From positions 1 through 60,422 of the forward strand of contig DASYCO010000062.1 of NCBI GenBank assembly GCA_036500145.1: a DNA stretch of 60,422 bases, read 5' to 3'. Both the position numbers and the translations under genes were made by a program. The number at the start of each line of letters is the position of its first letter. Position 1 is the first letter of the stretch. Positions 7,659-16,772 of this stretch are shown here, in pieces. The notes beneath the pieces are model-generated. The model was not told the DNA's origin. It made no database searches and was given only the letters and a program-made list of their open reading frames with translations. The DNA comes from CAMAVH01 sp036500145. Its GTDB lineage: Bacteria; Pseudomonadota; Alphaproteobacteria; SMXQ01.

Positions 7659-8711
7659 CTACTTCGCCTGGGCCGTCTGGCGGCCGAGAAAGTCGCTCGC
7701 CTTGTCGACCAGCGCCTTCGGCGTGGCGTAGACGTCGGCGAGGATCTTCTGCATGTCGGCGCCCTTGACGGGATCGACCTCCATCTGCGCCTTGTCCGCC
7801 TCGGCGAGGAACTGCTTGTCCTTCATGGTCGCGTCGAAGCCCTTGCGCATGATCTCGACCAGGGCCTTGGGCGTGCCCGGCGGCATGCCGAAGGGCCGGC
7901 CCATGTCTTCCGACACGAACAGCAGCTTGAGCACCTGCTTGTCCTCGGGCTTGCTCACCAGGTTGTAGAGCAGCGGCACGTCGGGCAGCTCGGCCTGCGC
8001 CGTCTCGCCGGTCTGCAGCAGGATGTTCATGCGCTTGTTCTGGATCCAGTCGGGGTTCGAGGCCTTCAGGGTCGCCCAGCTCAGGCCGCAGATGCCGTCG
8101 ACCTCGCCGCGTTCGACCGCGAGGCGGCTCTCGCTCGTCGTGTAGCCGCCGATGATCTTGAACTTGGTGCCGAGCATGGCGTTGACGATCTTCGGCAGCG
8201 TGCCGGAATTGCCGGTGGCGCCGGTGGAGGAGACTTTCACCTCCTGCTGCTTGGCCTGGTCGATGGTCTTGATCGGATTGGTGTGCCAGGTGACGCAGAT
8301 GTTCTGCTGCTTGCCGATGCTGCCGACCCATTCGTACTCGCGCGGGTCGTAGTCGGTCGAGCTGTTGCCGAACAGCGGTTCCAGCAGCAGGGCGTTGTAG
8401 GTCGAGACGATGACGCTGCCGTCCTTCGGCGCCGCCTTGGCACCCCAGACCGTCGCCGCGACGCCGCTGGCGCCCGGCATGTTCTGGTCGACGAAATTGG
8501 GATTGCCGGGAATGTAGCGCGGCATGTGGCGCGACAGCACGCGGGCGTAGGTGTCGTAGCCGCCGCCCGCGCCGCTGGCGATCACCATGCGCACCTGCTT
8601 GCCTTTGTAAGGCGCATCCTGCGCCTGGGCGGCGCCCGCGTTGGAAAATATGGTGCCGAGAAATGCCGTGATGCAGATCGACGCGAAGGCGGACAGTCGA
8701 CGGATAGTCAT
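7659..8711 (-). CDS. Bug/TctC-type periplasmic solute-binding receptor
   Basis: A 350-residue exported protein with a signal peptide cleaved near residue 30 (A-Q-A). The mature part has the Bug-family layout: an early strand with GAGGGYDTYARVLSRHMPRY, P-G-A-S-G near residue 80, and GTKFKIIGGY near residue 190. These receptors bind carboxylates for tripartite tricarboxylate transporters (TctA/TctB), but no membrane subunit gene is present, so this is an orphan receptor as is common in bacteria rich in Bug proteins. It is paralogous to the divergent gene at 9083; both share RHMPRYIPG and the GTKFKII block. Confidence 0.85.
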   Translation of the reverse strand: MTIRRLSAFASICITAFLGTIFSNAGAAQAQDAPYKGKQVRMVIASGAGGGYDTYARVLSRHMPRYIPGNPNFVDQNMPGASGVAATVWGAKAAPKDGSVIVSTYNALLLEPLFGNSSTDYDPREYEWVGSIGKQQNICVTWHTNPIKTIDQAKQQEVKVSSTGATGNSGTLPKIVNAMLGTKFKIIGGYTTSESRLAVERGEVDGICGLSWATLKASNPDWIQNKRMNILLQTGETAQAELPDVPLLYNLVSKPEDKQVLKLLFVSEDMGRPFGMPPGTPKALVEIMRKGFDATMKDKQFLAEADKAQMEVDPVKGADMQKILADVYATPKALVDKASDFLGRQTAQAK

Positions 8712-9082
8712 GTCTGTGGCTCCCTCTTGATGACGGCGCCCCCCTGTGGCCGCGGCCCTTGAGGGCTTGCGCGGTTCCGTGGCGTCGCTGCGGCGATGGG
8801 CCGTGCGGCGCTCTTGCGGGGAAGGCTAGACCAATCCGCGCCGCCGATCATCCGCTTTCAGTCGTCTAGAGGACCTGCGATTGCAGCGTTTTTCGCGCCA
8901 GACAGGCGCCATATCCTGCGCAATCGGGCAGGGGCCCCTGCGCCTGGCCGCTTGACCGCGCGGGGCGCGGACGTGACGATGGCCGCTGCGACCGCCTCCG
9001 TCAGAGAGGCGGCGACCGAGGGAAGCGAAACAACCGGGCCGCTCGTCTCGCGATGGGCGCGCCGCTGCGCAGGGAGGCGTCC
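8712..9082. other. Divergent intergenic region between two Bug genes, 371 bp
   Basis: This must hold promoters for both receptor genes. The frames crossing it are Pro/Arg-rich shadows. I see no clear -10/-35 pair or long palindrome; TCTAGA occurs at 8867-8872. Nothing else stands out. Confidence 0.5.
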
Positions 9083-10162
9083 ATGCCGTCATCCGTCACG
9101 CGTGCGCTCTACGGATTCATCCTCATCGCAGCGGTCGCGGCCTCGTCGCCGCCGCTCTCCGCCGCCGCGGAATCGGCCCCCGATCAATCGGCCCCCAACC
9201 AATCGGCTGAGGACTTCTACCGGGCCAACAGGACGATGACGCTGATCGTCTACACGACGGCAGGCAGCACCTACGACCTCTACGGCCGCGTGCTGGTGCG
9301 CCACATGCCACGCTACATTCCCGGCGAGCCGACCATCGTCGCCAAGAACATGATCGGCGCCGGCGGCCTGCTGGCGACGCGCTATCTCTACAGCCAGGCG
9401 CCGCGCGACGGCCTGACCTTCGGCACCATCGGCCGCGGCCTCGCCTTCGAGCCCCTGCTCGGCGGCAGCAAGACCGTCGACTTCGACCCGCTGAAGTTCC
9501 TCTGGCTCGGCAGCATGAACCGCGAGAGCACGCTGGCCGTCTCCTGGCACACGTCTCAGGTCAAGACGGCGCAGGACCTCTTCACCAAGGAGCTGATGGT
9601 CGCGGGCACCGGCGCCGGCGCCGATTCGCAGATCATCCCCAACGCGCTGAACGGCCTGCTCGGCACCAAGTTCAAGATCATCGCGGGCTACGACAGCGTG
9701 ACCAACGCGGCGCTCGCCATGGAACGCGGCGAGATCGAGGGGCTCGGCTACTGGTCGTGGAGCGCGCTCAAGTCGAGCAAGCCGACCTGGGCGCCGGAGG
9801 GCAAGGTGAACCTGCTGTTCCAGACCTCGCTCAAGCCGCATCCGGAACTGCCCAACGTGCCGCTCGTCACCTCGCTGGCGCGCAGCGACGAGGAGCGCCA
9901 GGCGCTCGAGCTGATCTTCGCGCGCGAGACGCTTGGCCGGCCCTTCCTGGCTCCGCCCGAGCTGCCGGCCGACCGCGGCAAGCTGCTGCGCGACGCCTTC
10001 GACAGGACGATGACCGACAAGGCGTTCCTCGCCGACGCCGAGAAGGCCAAGATGGAGGTCGAGCTGGTGACGGGCGAGGAGGTCGAGGCCCTCCTGCGGA
10101 AGGTCTATGCGACCCCGGAAGCCATCGTCGAGCGCACGCGCGAGGCGATGAACCGGCAATAG
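9083..10162 (+). CDS. Bug/TctC-type periplasmic solute-binding receptor (second copy)
   Basis: A 359-residue exported protein. The signal peptide runs to about residue 26 (S-A-A-A), followed by a short D-Q-S-A-P-N-Q-S-A linker repeat. The mature part shares with the divergent receptor the patterns YDLYGRVLVRHMPRYIPG, NGLLGTKFKII and a conserved tail of P-E-A-I-V. ATG 9083 has an AGGGAGG ribosome site at 9071-9077, which fixes the start and rejects the frame opening at 9053. As with its neighbour there are no TctA/TctB genes nearby. The ornithine cyclodeaminase-family gene follows after 92 bp and may be cotranscribed. Confidence 0.85.
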   Translation: MPSSVTRALYGFILIAAVAASSPPLSAAAESAPDQSAPNQSAEDFYRANRTMTLIVYTTAGSTYDLYGRVLVRHMPRYIPGEPTIVAKNMIGAGGLLATRYLYSQAPRDGLTFGTIGRGLAFEPLLGGSKTVDFDPLKFLWLGSMNRESTLAVSWHTSQVKTAQDLFTKELMVAGTGAGADSQIIPNALNGLLGTKFKIIAGYDSVTNAALAMERGEIEGLGYWSWSALKSSKPTWAPEGKVNLLFQTSLKPHPELPNVPLVTSLARSDEERQALELIFARETLGRPFLAPPELPADRGKLLRDAFDRTMTDKAFLADAEKAKMEVELVTGEEVEALLRKVYATPEAIVERTREAMNRQ

Positions 10163-10254
10163 CGCGGGTTTTGTCCAGGGTCGGTTGCCACGCGCTCCCG
10201 GCGACGGTAAGACAGGAGGAAATCCGTCTTAATCTGCGGGAGGACGCGCCGGCC

Positions 10255-11367
10255 ATGACCCTGATCATCACCGACGACGACGTGCGGCGCCTGTTCTCCA
10301 TGTCGGAATGCATCGAGGCCATGCGCGTCGCCTTCGGCGACTTCGCCAAGGGCGAGGCGGTCAACCGGCCGCGCATGCGCTACGTCGCCAAGCACCCCGA
10401 CCCCGCCATGCGCTATTTCGCCAACGTGCACATCGGCGCCGTGCCGTCCTACGGCATCGCCTGCGTGCGCGCCGGCTCGACGATCCTGCGGCCGGCGACG
10501 CCAGACAATCCCTTCCGCACCTACGAGAGCCCGACCCAGTTCAACTGGGGCATCGTCATTCTCTACAGCGTCGAGACGGCGGAGCCGCTGGCGCTGCTGC
10601 ACGAGTTCTACCTGTCGGGCGTGCGCGTCGGCGCCACCACCGCCATGGCCATCGACCAGATGGCGCGGCCCGACGCGGCGACGCTCGGCCTGTTCGGCAC
10701 CGGCAAGCAGGCGGCGACGGCGCTCGAGGCCATCGCCTGCGTGCGGCCGATCGCGCGCGTCAACGTCTACAGCCCGAATCCCGAGCATCTGCGCGACTTC
10801 GTGGCGCGCATGAACGCGATGAACTTCCGTCCCGGCCTCGCCGTGGTCGCGGCGGCGGACGCGCGCGCCGTGGTCGCCGGCGCCGACGTGGTCTGCTGCG
10901 CCACCAACGCCATGTCGCCGCTGTTCGACGGCGACTGGCTGGAGGACGGCCAGATCGTCGTGACCATCGCCAACTCCGACGTCACCAACAAGCGCTCCGA
11001 GGTCGACCGGCGCACCTTCGAGCGGGCCAGCGCCATCGTCGTCAACGACTGGGAAAGCGTCGTCGACAACGGCCAGACCGAGCTGCTCGACCCCATCGCC
11101 GAAGGCGCGGTCGACCGCGCCAACGTCCACGAGCTGGGCGACGTGGTGCTGGGCAAGGCCGAAGTGACCCAGCCGCCGCGCGGGGCCAAGGCCAAGGGCA
11201 TCATCTACTTCAAGAACAACTCGGGCCTGGCGATCCAGTTCGCCGCCGCCGGCGGCGTCCTCTACCGCAAGGCCCTGGCCCAGGGGGTCGACAAGTCCAT
11301 ACCGCGCGAATGGCTGGGGACCGACCTTTCGCCCCTCCTGGCAGCCGGGTTCCGGCCCTCACCTTGA
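10255..11367 (+). CDS. Ornithine cyclodeaminase / mu-crystallin family NAD(P)-dependent enzyme
   Basis: A 370-residue protein of the OCD/mu-crystallin family. The N-terminal half binds substrate, with an Arg-rich NRPRMR near residues 38-43. The Rossmann dinucleotide motif is LGLFGTGKQA at 144-153, and V-C-C-A-T-N follows near residue 220. Members deaminate ornithine or alanine, or reduce cyclic imines; the activity here is open. The start at ATG 10255 has GGGAGGA at 10238-10244, with a 10-base gap. The preceding Bug receptor gene on the same strand suggests a small catabolic unit for an amino or imino acid, which is inference only. Confidence 0.88.
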   Translation: MTLIITDDDVRRLFSMSECIEAMRVAFGDFAKGEAVNRPRMRYVAKHPDPAMRYFANVHIGAVPSYGIACVRAGSTILRPATPDNPFRTYESPTQFNWGIVILYSVETAEPLALLHEFYLSGVRVGATTAMAIDQMARPDAATLGLFGTGKQAATALEAIACVRPIARVNVYSPNPEHLRDFVARMNAMNFRPGLAVVAAADARAVVAGADVVCCATNAMSPLFDGDWLEDGQIVVTIANSDVTNKRSEVDRRTFERASAIVVNDWESVVDNGQTELLDPIAEGAVDRANVHELGDVVLGKAEVTQPPRGAKAKGIIYFKNNSGLAIQFAAAGGVLYRKALAQGVDKSIPREWLGTDLSPLLAAGFRPSP

Positions 11368-11375
11368 GGAAAATC

Positions 11376-11392
11376 TATAGGGTGAGCCTATA
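11376..11392. promoter_or_regulatory. Palindrome TATAGG-N5-CCTATA
   Basis: Perfect 6-bp arms 5 bases apart, just after the OCD gene and about 215 bp upstream of the first MFS gene. The size suits a dimeric regulator such as the GntR protein encoded at 14531, but there is no direct proof. Confidence 0.35.
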
Positions 11393-11448
11393 AATGCCGA
11401 ATATTTCATAAGGCAATCCGCTGCAAAATCGCCCCATTCATCGTTTTA

Positions 11449-11457
11449 TGCTATATA
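11449..11457 (+). promoter_or_regulatory. Extended -10 promoter element
   Basis: TG-C-TATATA reads as an extended -10 box in an otherwise GC-rich spacer. It is the most likely start signal for the MFS gene at 11606. No convincing -35 is visible. Confidence 0.35.
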
Positions 11458-11501
11458 GGGCCGGGTCGCCCCCAGGGTGGCCCATTCCTCTTTCCGACAT
11501 G

Positions 11502-11526
11502 AAGCCGTCTGTCCCGCAGGCGGCTT
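11502..11526 (+). terminator. Hairpin without a T-run in the MFS leader
   Basis: 10-bp stem with one G-T pair (11502-11511 and 11517-11526) and a 5-base loop. Only TT follows, so it is a weak terminator for the OCD gene or a leader hairpin of the MFS gene. Confidence 0.35.
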
Positions 11527-11605
11527 TCCGTCGTCCGGATGTTCAAGGCGAGCGCCGGGCCCATGAGGGGCCGGCGGCTCAAAGCGTATCGGCAAGGACC
11601 TGCGA

Positions 11606-12889
11606 ATGAAGCTGCCCGGCGGTTTTGCGGCGATGAGACAGACCTTCGCGCTGCGCGACTACCGCCTCTATGTCCTCGGCAACTGGTCGTCGACGCTCGG
11701 GCTCTGGGTCCAGCGCATCGCCATCGGCTGGATGACCTGGGACATGACCCACTCGACCACGTGGCTGGGCGCCATCGCCTTCGCCGAGGCGGCGCCGACC
11801 ATCCTCTTCGCGCTGATCGCCGGCACGGTGCTCGACCGGGTCAACTACTGGAAGATGCTGCGCTTCACCCAGGCCTGTTCGATGCTCTATTCGGTGACCC
11901 TGGCGGTCGTCACCTTCTCCGGCCTCATGAACATCTGGCTGATGCTGACGCTGACGATCATCCGCGGCACCATCGTCGCCTTCAACCGGCCGTCGCGCAT
12001 GACGGTGGTCTACAACCTGGTCGGGCGCGACCTGCTGCCGTCGGCGCTCGGCATGAACTCGCTGATCTTCAACTCGTCGCGCTTCATCGGCCCGGCCATC
12101 GGCGGCGTGATCCTGGCCGCCTTCGGCTCCTCCTGGACCTTCGCCTTCGCCGCGGTGATGTTCTTCGTCTTCACCGTCTGCCTGCGCCTGATCGACTTCG
12201 TGCCGCCGCCGAAGGAGCCGCGCGCGGCGCCGTGCGGCTCGATGCTGACCGAGACCTGGGACGGCATCCTCTACATCGTGCGCCACAACGGCATCAGCCA
12301 GCAGCTCATGCTGCTGGTCGTCACCTCCATCTTCGCCAAGCCGCTGACCGACCTGCTGCCCGGCTTCGCGGCGGAGGTGTTCGACAAGGGGCCGCACGGC
12401 CTCGCCATGCTGCTGACCTTCCACGGCATCGGCGCCATGATCGGAAGCCTGTGGCTAGCGAGCCGCGGCGGCCTCAGGGGCCTGACCTCGATCACGATCG
12501 GCAACATCCTGCTGATGTCGCTGGCCCTGCTCGCCTTCAGCGCCAGCAACATCTTCTGGCTCGGCTGCATGCTGACCGGCGTATGCGGCTTCGCCTTCAT
12601 CGTGCAGAGCGTCAGCAACCAGACCTTGATCCAGTCGGCGGTCGACCCGCTGATGCGCGGCCGCGTCATCAGCGTCTACGGCATGGTGGCCCAGGGCGTG
12701 CCGTCGATCGGCTCCTTCATGATGGGCGCCGCGGCGGAAAGCCTGGGCTTGCGCATCCCCGTGGCGGTCGGCGCGGCGATCTGCCTGGGCCTGTGGGCCT
12801 GGGCCTGGCATCTGCGCCATCCGCTGGCGGCGGCGCTGGAGGCCGACGAGGCGATGCGCGGCGTCGGCAAGTCGGAACGGGTGAGCTGA
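11606..12889 (+). CDS. MFS transporter (EntS-like, first of tandem pair)
   Basis: A 427-residue major facilitator with about 12 membrane helices. The loop-2/3 motif is G-T-V-L-D-R-V-N (residues 71-78). The N-terminal block FALRDYRLYVLGNWSSTLGLWVQ is typical of the MFS_3 / enterobactin-exporter-like group, which exports drugs or siderophores or is uncharacterised. It is clearly paralogous to the gene at 13147 along its full length (both have FNRPSRMT, VYNLVGRD, SRFIGPAIGG, LTDLLPGFAAEVF). The start at ATG 11606 lacks a strong ribosome site (AAGGA 14 bases upstream), but homology begins immediately after it. Confidence 0.88.
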   Translation: MKLPGGFAAMRQTFALRDYRLYVLGNWSSTLGLWVQRIAIGWMTWDMTHSTTWLGAIAFAEAAPTILFALIAGTVLDRVNYWKMLRFTQACSMLYSVTLAVVTFSGLMNIWLMLTLTIIRGTIVAFNRPSRMTVVYNLVGRDLLPSALGMNSLIFNSSRFIGPAIGGVILAAFGSSWTFAFAAVMFFVFTVCLRLIDFVPPPKEPRAAPCGSMLTETWDGILYIVRHNGISQQLMLLVVTSIFAKPLTDLLPGFAAEVFDKGPHGLAMLLTFHGIGAMIGSLWLASRGGLRGLTSITIGNILLMSLALLAFSASNIFWLGCMLTGVCGFAFIVQSVSNQTLIQSAVDPLMRGRVISVYGMVAQGVPSIGSFMMGAAAESLGLRIPVAVGAAICLGLWAWAWHLRHPLAAALEADEAMRGVGKSERVS

Positions 12890-12957
12890 GGCGGGCCCGG
12901 CCGCCCGGCGCGCCGGAGAGGGACGCGTAAATACCCCCCATCGTCGGTTCAGGCCGA

Positions 12958-12963
12958 TATAAT
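12958..12963 (+). promoter_or_regulatory. -10 hexamer TATAAT
   Basis: A perfect -10 box in GC-rich sequence, about 185 bp upstream of the second MFS gene. The -35 region 17 bases upstream is C-rich and does not match, so an activator may be needed. Confidence 0.35.
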
Positions 12964-13146
12964 GGGGCATTGCGACATCACCAGGCTTGCCGCGGCAGCC
13001 CGCGCGCCGGTTCTGCGACCGGCGCCCTGCGGCCCTGCGCGGGCCCTGCGGACGGAACGGACGACGGACGATGCGCTGCCTGCGGCGGCGTTCGGGACAT
13101 GCGCGCGGCCATCGGCTGCTGCGGAAGGACGAGAAGGAAGCGACCG

Positions 13147-14445
13147 ATGAGATTGCCAGCCGGCCTGCAGTTGCCCGGCGGTTTCCACATGCTGGGGCAG
13201 ACGCTCAAGCTTCGCGATTACCGCCTGTTCGTCATCGGCAACTTCACGTCCTACACCGGCCTCTGGGTGCAGCGCGTCGCCATCGGCTGGCTCGCCTGGC
13301 AGCTGACCCATTCGCCGGCCTGGCTCGGCATCGTCGGCTTCGCCGACCAGTTCCCTACTCTGGTCTTCGGCCTGTTCGCCGGCACGCTGACCGACCGCGT
13401 CGACTACTTCAAGATGCTGCGCATCACGCAGTCGCTCACCATGGTCTATTCGATCACCATGGCAGTGCTGACCTTCACCGGCTGGATCGACATCTGGAGC
13501 CTGCTGGCGCTCACGCTGTTCCGCGGCACGCTGGTCACCTTCAACCGGCCCTCGCGCATGACCATCGTCTACAACCTGGTCGGGCGCGACATGCTGCCGT
13601 CGGTGGTCTCGTTCAATTCGATGACCTTCAACCTGTCGCGCTTCATCGGGCCGGCGATCGGCGGCTACATCGTCGCCTACTACGGCAACGGCTGGACCTT
13701 TACGGTCGGCGCCTTCATGTTCCTGGTCTTCACCATCTGCCTGCGCATGATGAAGCCGCCTTACGTGCCGCCGGCCGAGAAGCCGAAGCGCTCCTTCCTC
13801 GCCGATTCGGCGGCCGGCCTCAGCTACGTGATGCAGCACAAGGGCATCCGCACCCAGATGATCATCCTGACGCTGACCAGCCTGTTCGCGAAGTCGCTGA
13901 CCGACCTGCTGCCGGGCTTCGCCGCCGAGGTCTTCGAGAACGGCGCGCACGGCCTGGCCATGCTGCAGAGCTCGCACGGCGTCGGCGCCATGATCGGCGG
14001 CCTCCTGATGCTGAGCTACGCCCGCCTGAAGGGCCTGACGCGCATCACGCTGTCCAACATCCTGATCATGGGCGCCGCCTGCCTGGCCTTCGCCCTGGTC
14101 AACATCTTCTGGGTCGCCTGCATCCTGATCGGCTGGCTCGGTTATTCCTTCGTCGTGCAGAGCACCAGCAACCAGACGCTCATCCAGTCGGCCGTCGATC
14201 CGGAGATGCGCGGCCGCGTCATGAGCCTCTACGGCCTGGTTGCGCGCGGCGGCCCGGCGGTGGGAACCCTGATCATGGGTGCGGCTGCCGAACATTTCGG
14301 CATGCAGGCGCCGGTCGCCGTGGGCGGGACGCTGTGCCTCGTCCTGTGGATATGGGCCTGGCGTCAGCGCAAGCCGATGGCGGCGGCGCTGGAGGCGGAG
14401 CCGCCGGAAGTCACCGTCACCGCCAAGGCGCGCGTGGCGGAATAG
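13147..14445 (+). CDS. MFS transporter (second of tandem pair)
   Basis: A 432-residue major facilitator closely related to the gene upstream: the same LKLRDYRLFVIGN start block, G-T-L-T-D-R-V-D loop motif, FNRPSRMTIVYNLVGRDMLPS and RFIGPAIGG. The start is ATG 13147 with a GGAAG ribosome site at 13135-13139; the frame open from 12970 upstream is Arg/Ala-rich and lacks one. The two genes are separated by 257 bp that contain a TATAAT box, so they can be expressed separately. Substrate unknown. The GntR regulator gene directly downstream is the obvious candidate for local control. Confidence 0.88.
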   Translation: MRLPAGLQLPGGFHMLGQTLKLRDYRLFVIGNFTSYTGLWVQRVAIGWLAWQLTHSPAWLGIVGFADQFPTLVFGLFAGTLTDRVDYFKMLRITQSLTMVYSITMAVLTFTGWIDIWSLLALTLFRGTLVTFNRPSRMTIVYNLVGRDMLPSVVSFNSMTFNLSRFIGPAIGGYIVAYYGNGWTFTVGAFMFLVFTICLRMMKPPYVPPAEKPKRSFLADSAAGLSYVMQHKGIRTQMIILTLTSLFAKSLTDLLPGFAAEVFENGAHGLAMLQSSHGVGAMIGGLLMLSYARLKGLTRITLSNILIMGAACLAFALVNIFWVACILIGWLGYSFVVQSTSNQTLIQSAVDPEMRGRVMSLYGLVARGGPAVGTLIMGAAAEHFGMQAPVAVGGTLCLVLWIWAWRQRKPMAAALEAEPPEVTVTAKARVAE

Positions 14446-14463
14446 AGAGCAGGGAGCGGCGGA

Positions 14464-14494
14464 TTAGACAGCGGCGGTGTTTCGTCTCTATAAT
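14464..14494 (+). promoter_or_regulatory. Candidate promoter of the gntR gene
   Basis: TTAGAC at 14464-14469 and TATAAT at 14489-14494, with a 19-base spacer, 36 bp before the GTG start. The -10 is perfect and the -35 moderate. Confidence 0.45.
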
Positions 14495-14530
14495 TCCGCT
14501 AAATGAAATCATAAAAGTCAGCAGGGCAGC

Positions 14531-15286
14531 GTGAACAGACGAATCGAGTCGCGCGAGCGGGGGAACGACACGCCGGACTTCCACCCGCTCTATGCGCAAA
14601 TCAAGGAATTGCTGATCCAGCGCGTCATGCGGGGCGACTGGAAGCCGGGGGAACTGCTGCCGAGCGAATTCAAGCTCGCGGCCGAATTCAAGGTCAGCCA
14701 GGGCACCGTGCGCAAGGCGCTCGACGAGATGTCGGCGGAGAAGCTGGTGATTCGCCAGCAGGGCAAGGGCACCTTCGTCGCCGCGCGCGACGGCCGCAGC
14801 ACGCCCTTCCACTTCTTCCGCATCCGGCCGGACAGCGGCGGCCCCTGGGATCCGTCGACCAAGCTGATTTCCGTGGCGCTCGACAGCGCGACGCCGGCGG
14901 AAGCCGACGTGCTCGGCCTCGGCCGCGACGAGAACGTCTACCGCATCACGCGCACGCGCAGCTTCGGCGGCGCACCCATGCTGCTCGACCAGATGGCCCT
15001 GCCGCAGTCGCGCTTCAACGACCTTGACGTGATCTACCGGCGCAACGAGCCGACCAACATCTACGTGCTGCTCGAACGCGAGTACGGCGTGCTCGTCGTG
15101 CGCGCGCAGGAGAAGCTGCGCGCCATCGTGGCGACGGAGGAAGACCGCAAGCTGCTCAACCTCGCCGAAGGCACGCCGCTGCTGGCCGTCGAGCGCATCT
15201 CCTTCGCGCTCGACAACTCGCCGGTCGAAAGCCGCCGCGTCGCCGTCGACACCAACCACCACCACTACGCCAGCCTGCTGACCTAA
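14531..15286 (+). CDS. GntR-family regulator with UTRA domain
   Basis: A 251-residue regulator with a GTG start at 14531. Residues 18-85 form the GntR winged helix (P-L-Y-A-Q-I-K, then LLPSEFKLAAEFKVSQGTVRKALDEM and the Q-G-K-G-T-F-V wing). Residues 105-245 form a UTRA ligand-binding domain of the HutC/FarR subfamily, ending in FALDNSPVESRR. Such proteins usually repress a nearby operon until a small ligand binds. The obvious local targets are the two MFS genes upstream and the gene itself, but the ligand is unknown. It ends at a strong terminator. Confidence 0.92.
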   Translation: MNRRIESRERGNDTPDFHPLYAQIKELLIQRVMRGDWKPGELLPSEFKLAAEFKVSQGTVRKALDEMSAEKLVIRQQGKGTFVAARDGRSTPFHFFRIRPDSGGPWDPSTKLISVALDSATPAEADVLGLGRDENVYRITRTRSFGGAPMLLDQMALPQSRFNDLDVIYRRNEPTNIYVLLEREYGVLVVRAQEKLRAIVATEEDRKLLNLAEGTPLLAVERISFALDNSPVESRRVAVDTNHHHYASLLT

Positions 15287-15303
15287 GACGCCAGCGCGCC
15301 GAC

Positions 15304-15344
15304 AACGCAAAAGGCCCGGAACGTCGTTCCGGGCCTTTTGCGTT
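15304..15344. terminator. Bidirectional hairpin terminator
   Basis: Perfect 19-bp inverted repeat (15304-15322 and 15326-15344) around a 3-base loop. The stem includes AAAA/TTTT. It separates the convergent gntR and reductase genes. Confidence 0.9.
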
Positions 15345-15414
15345 TCAGGCCGTGCCGCCGATCAGGGATCCCGACCGGCGAAGCCGATTAGAAATTCAAG
15401 ACCGGCGGACCCGG

Positions 15415-16737
15415 TCACAGATCCAAGATCAGCTTCTTCACGCCGGGCGCGGCACGCGAGACGCAGGTCAGGATCTTCTTGTTGGCGGCCTTCTCCTCGG
15501 CGCTCAGCACGCTGTCGCGATGGTCGGCCTTGCCGGCGAGCAGGCGCACTTCGCAGGTCGAGCAGAGGCCTTCTTCGCAGGACGAGTCGACGTCGGTGCC
15601 GGCGGCGCGCACGACCTCCAGGATCGTCTTGTCGGCCGGCACGGTCAGGGTCTTGCCCTGGCGCGACAGCAGGATGTCGAAGGGCTCGTTGACCTGGTCG
15701 GCCTTGGCGGCGGCGGCGGGCGGCGCGAAGAGCTCGAAATGCACGCAGCCTTCCGGCCAGTGGCTCGCCGCCTGGCGCACGGCGTTCAGGAAGCCGTTGG
15801 GGCCGCAGATGTAGACATGGCTGCCCGGGCGGTGCTCGGCGAGCAGGGCCTTCAGGTTCAGGCCTTTCGAGGGGTCGCCGCCGTCGTGGGTGAAGACCAC
15901 GTCGTCGCCGCAGAGCGCCTTGATCTCGTCGTAGAAGGCCGTGTCGGCCTGGTCGCGCGAGCAGTAGTAGAGCGTGTATTTCTCGTCGATGGCCTTGAGG
16001 CGGTGGACCATGGCCTTCATCGGCGTGATGCCGATGCCGCCGCCGATCAGGATGTGCTCGCCCGCCGATTCGGCGAGCGGGAAGGCGTTGGACGGCGGCA
16101 TGACGGTGACCGCGTCGCCGGCCTTGATGTTGTCGTGCATCCAGGCCGAGCCGCCGCGGCCCGCCTTCTCGCGCAGCACGCCGATCACGTAGCGATGGCG
16201 CTCGGCCGGGTCGTTCGACAGCGAGTAGGAGCGGCGGTGGCCGCCGCCGGTGATGACGTCGACATGCGCGCCGGCCTCGAAGGGCGGCAGCATGGCGCCG
16301 TCGGGGGCGACCATCTCGAACAGGCGGATGTTGCTGGAGAGCTGCTCGACGCGCGACACGGTCAGCTTGAGCTGGTTGCGCGCCTTCGGCTTCGGCAGCT
16401 TCTGGTCGGGCTCCAGGCGCAGGCGCTCGACGCGCTCGCCGTTGAGGATGTGCTTGGTGAGGATTTCCTCGACGTCGTCGATGGTCTCCGGATTGTACCA
16501 GGTGCCTTCCGGGTAGATCACCACGGTGGGCCCGAGCTCGCAGCGCTCCAGGCAGCCCGACTGGTTGATGCGGATGTTCTGGATGCCGAGCTCCTTGGCG
16601 CGCTTCTTCATGTGCGCGTGCAGCTCCTTGCTGCCGCGGTCGGCGCAGCAGCTGCGCGGATGGCCGGGTGGCCGCTCGTTGACGCAGCAGAACACGTGGG
16701 TCTCGTAGAACGGCTTCTGGTCGGTCAGCACGGACAT
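15415..16737 (-). CDS. Three-module reductase: thioredoxin-like [2Fe-2S] ferredoxin + FAD/NAD reductase + plant-type [2Fe-2S]
   Basis: A 440-residue protein with three parts. Residues 10-105 are a thioredoxin-fold [2Fe-2S] ferredoxin (Cys17/18, Cys30/31, Cys62, Cys66 in SGCLERC). Residues 120-340 are an FNR-type flavin/nicotinamide reductase (R-S-Y-S at 169-172, GGGIGITP at 232-239, CGPNG at 311-315). Residues 350-440 are a plant-type ferredoxin (Cys387, Cys392, Cys395, Cys425). The last two modules match class IA oxygenase reductases such as VanB or phthalate dioxygenase reductase; the extra N-terminal ferredoxin is unusual. ATG 16737 has AGGAG about 10 bases upstream. No oxygenase gene is in the window. 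Confidence 0.88.
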   Translation of the reverse strand: MSVLTDQKPFYETHVFCCVNERPPGHPRSCCADRGSKELHAHMKKRAKELGIQNIRINQSGCLERCELGPTVVIYPEGTWYNPETIDDVEEILTKHILNGERVERLRLEPDQKLPKPKARNQLKLTVSRVEQLSSNIRLFEMVAPDGAMLPPFEAGAHVDVITGGGHRRSYSLSNDPAERHRYVIGVLREKAGRGGSAWMHDNIKAGDAVTVMPPSNAFPLAESAGEHILIGGGIGITPMKAMVHRLKAIDEKYTLYYCSRDQADTAFYDEIKALCGDDVVFTHDGGDPSKGLNLKALLAEHRPGSHVYICGPNGFLNAVRQAASHWPEGCVHFELFAPPAAAAKADQVNEPFDILLSRQGKTLTVPADKTILEVVRAAGTDVDSSCEEGLCSTCEVRLLAGKADHRDSVLSAEEKAANKKILTCVSRAAPGVKKLILDL

Positions 16738-16772
16738 CGTGCGGAAGCTCCTTGAATGGCGATGAGACGGCC

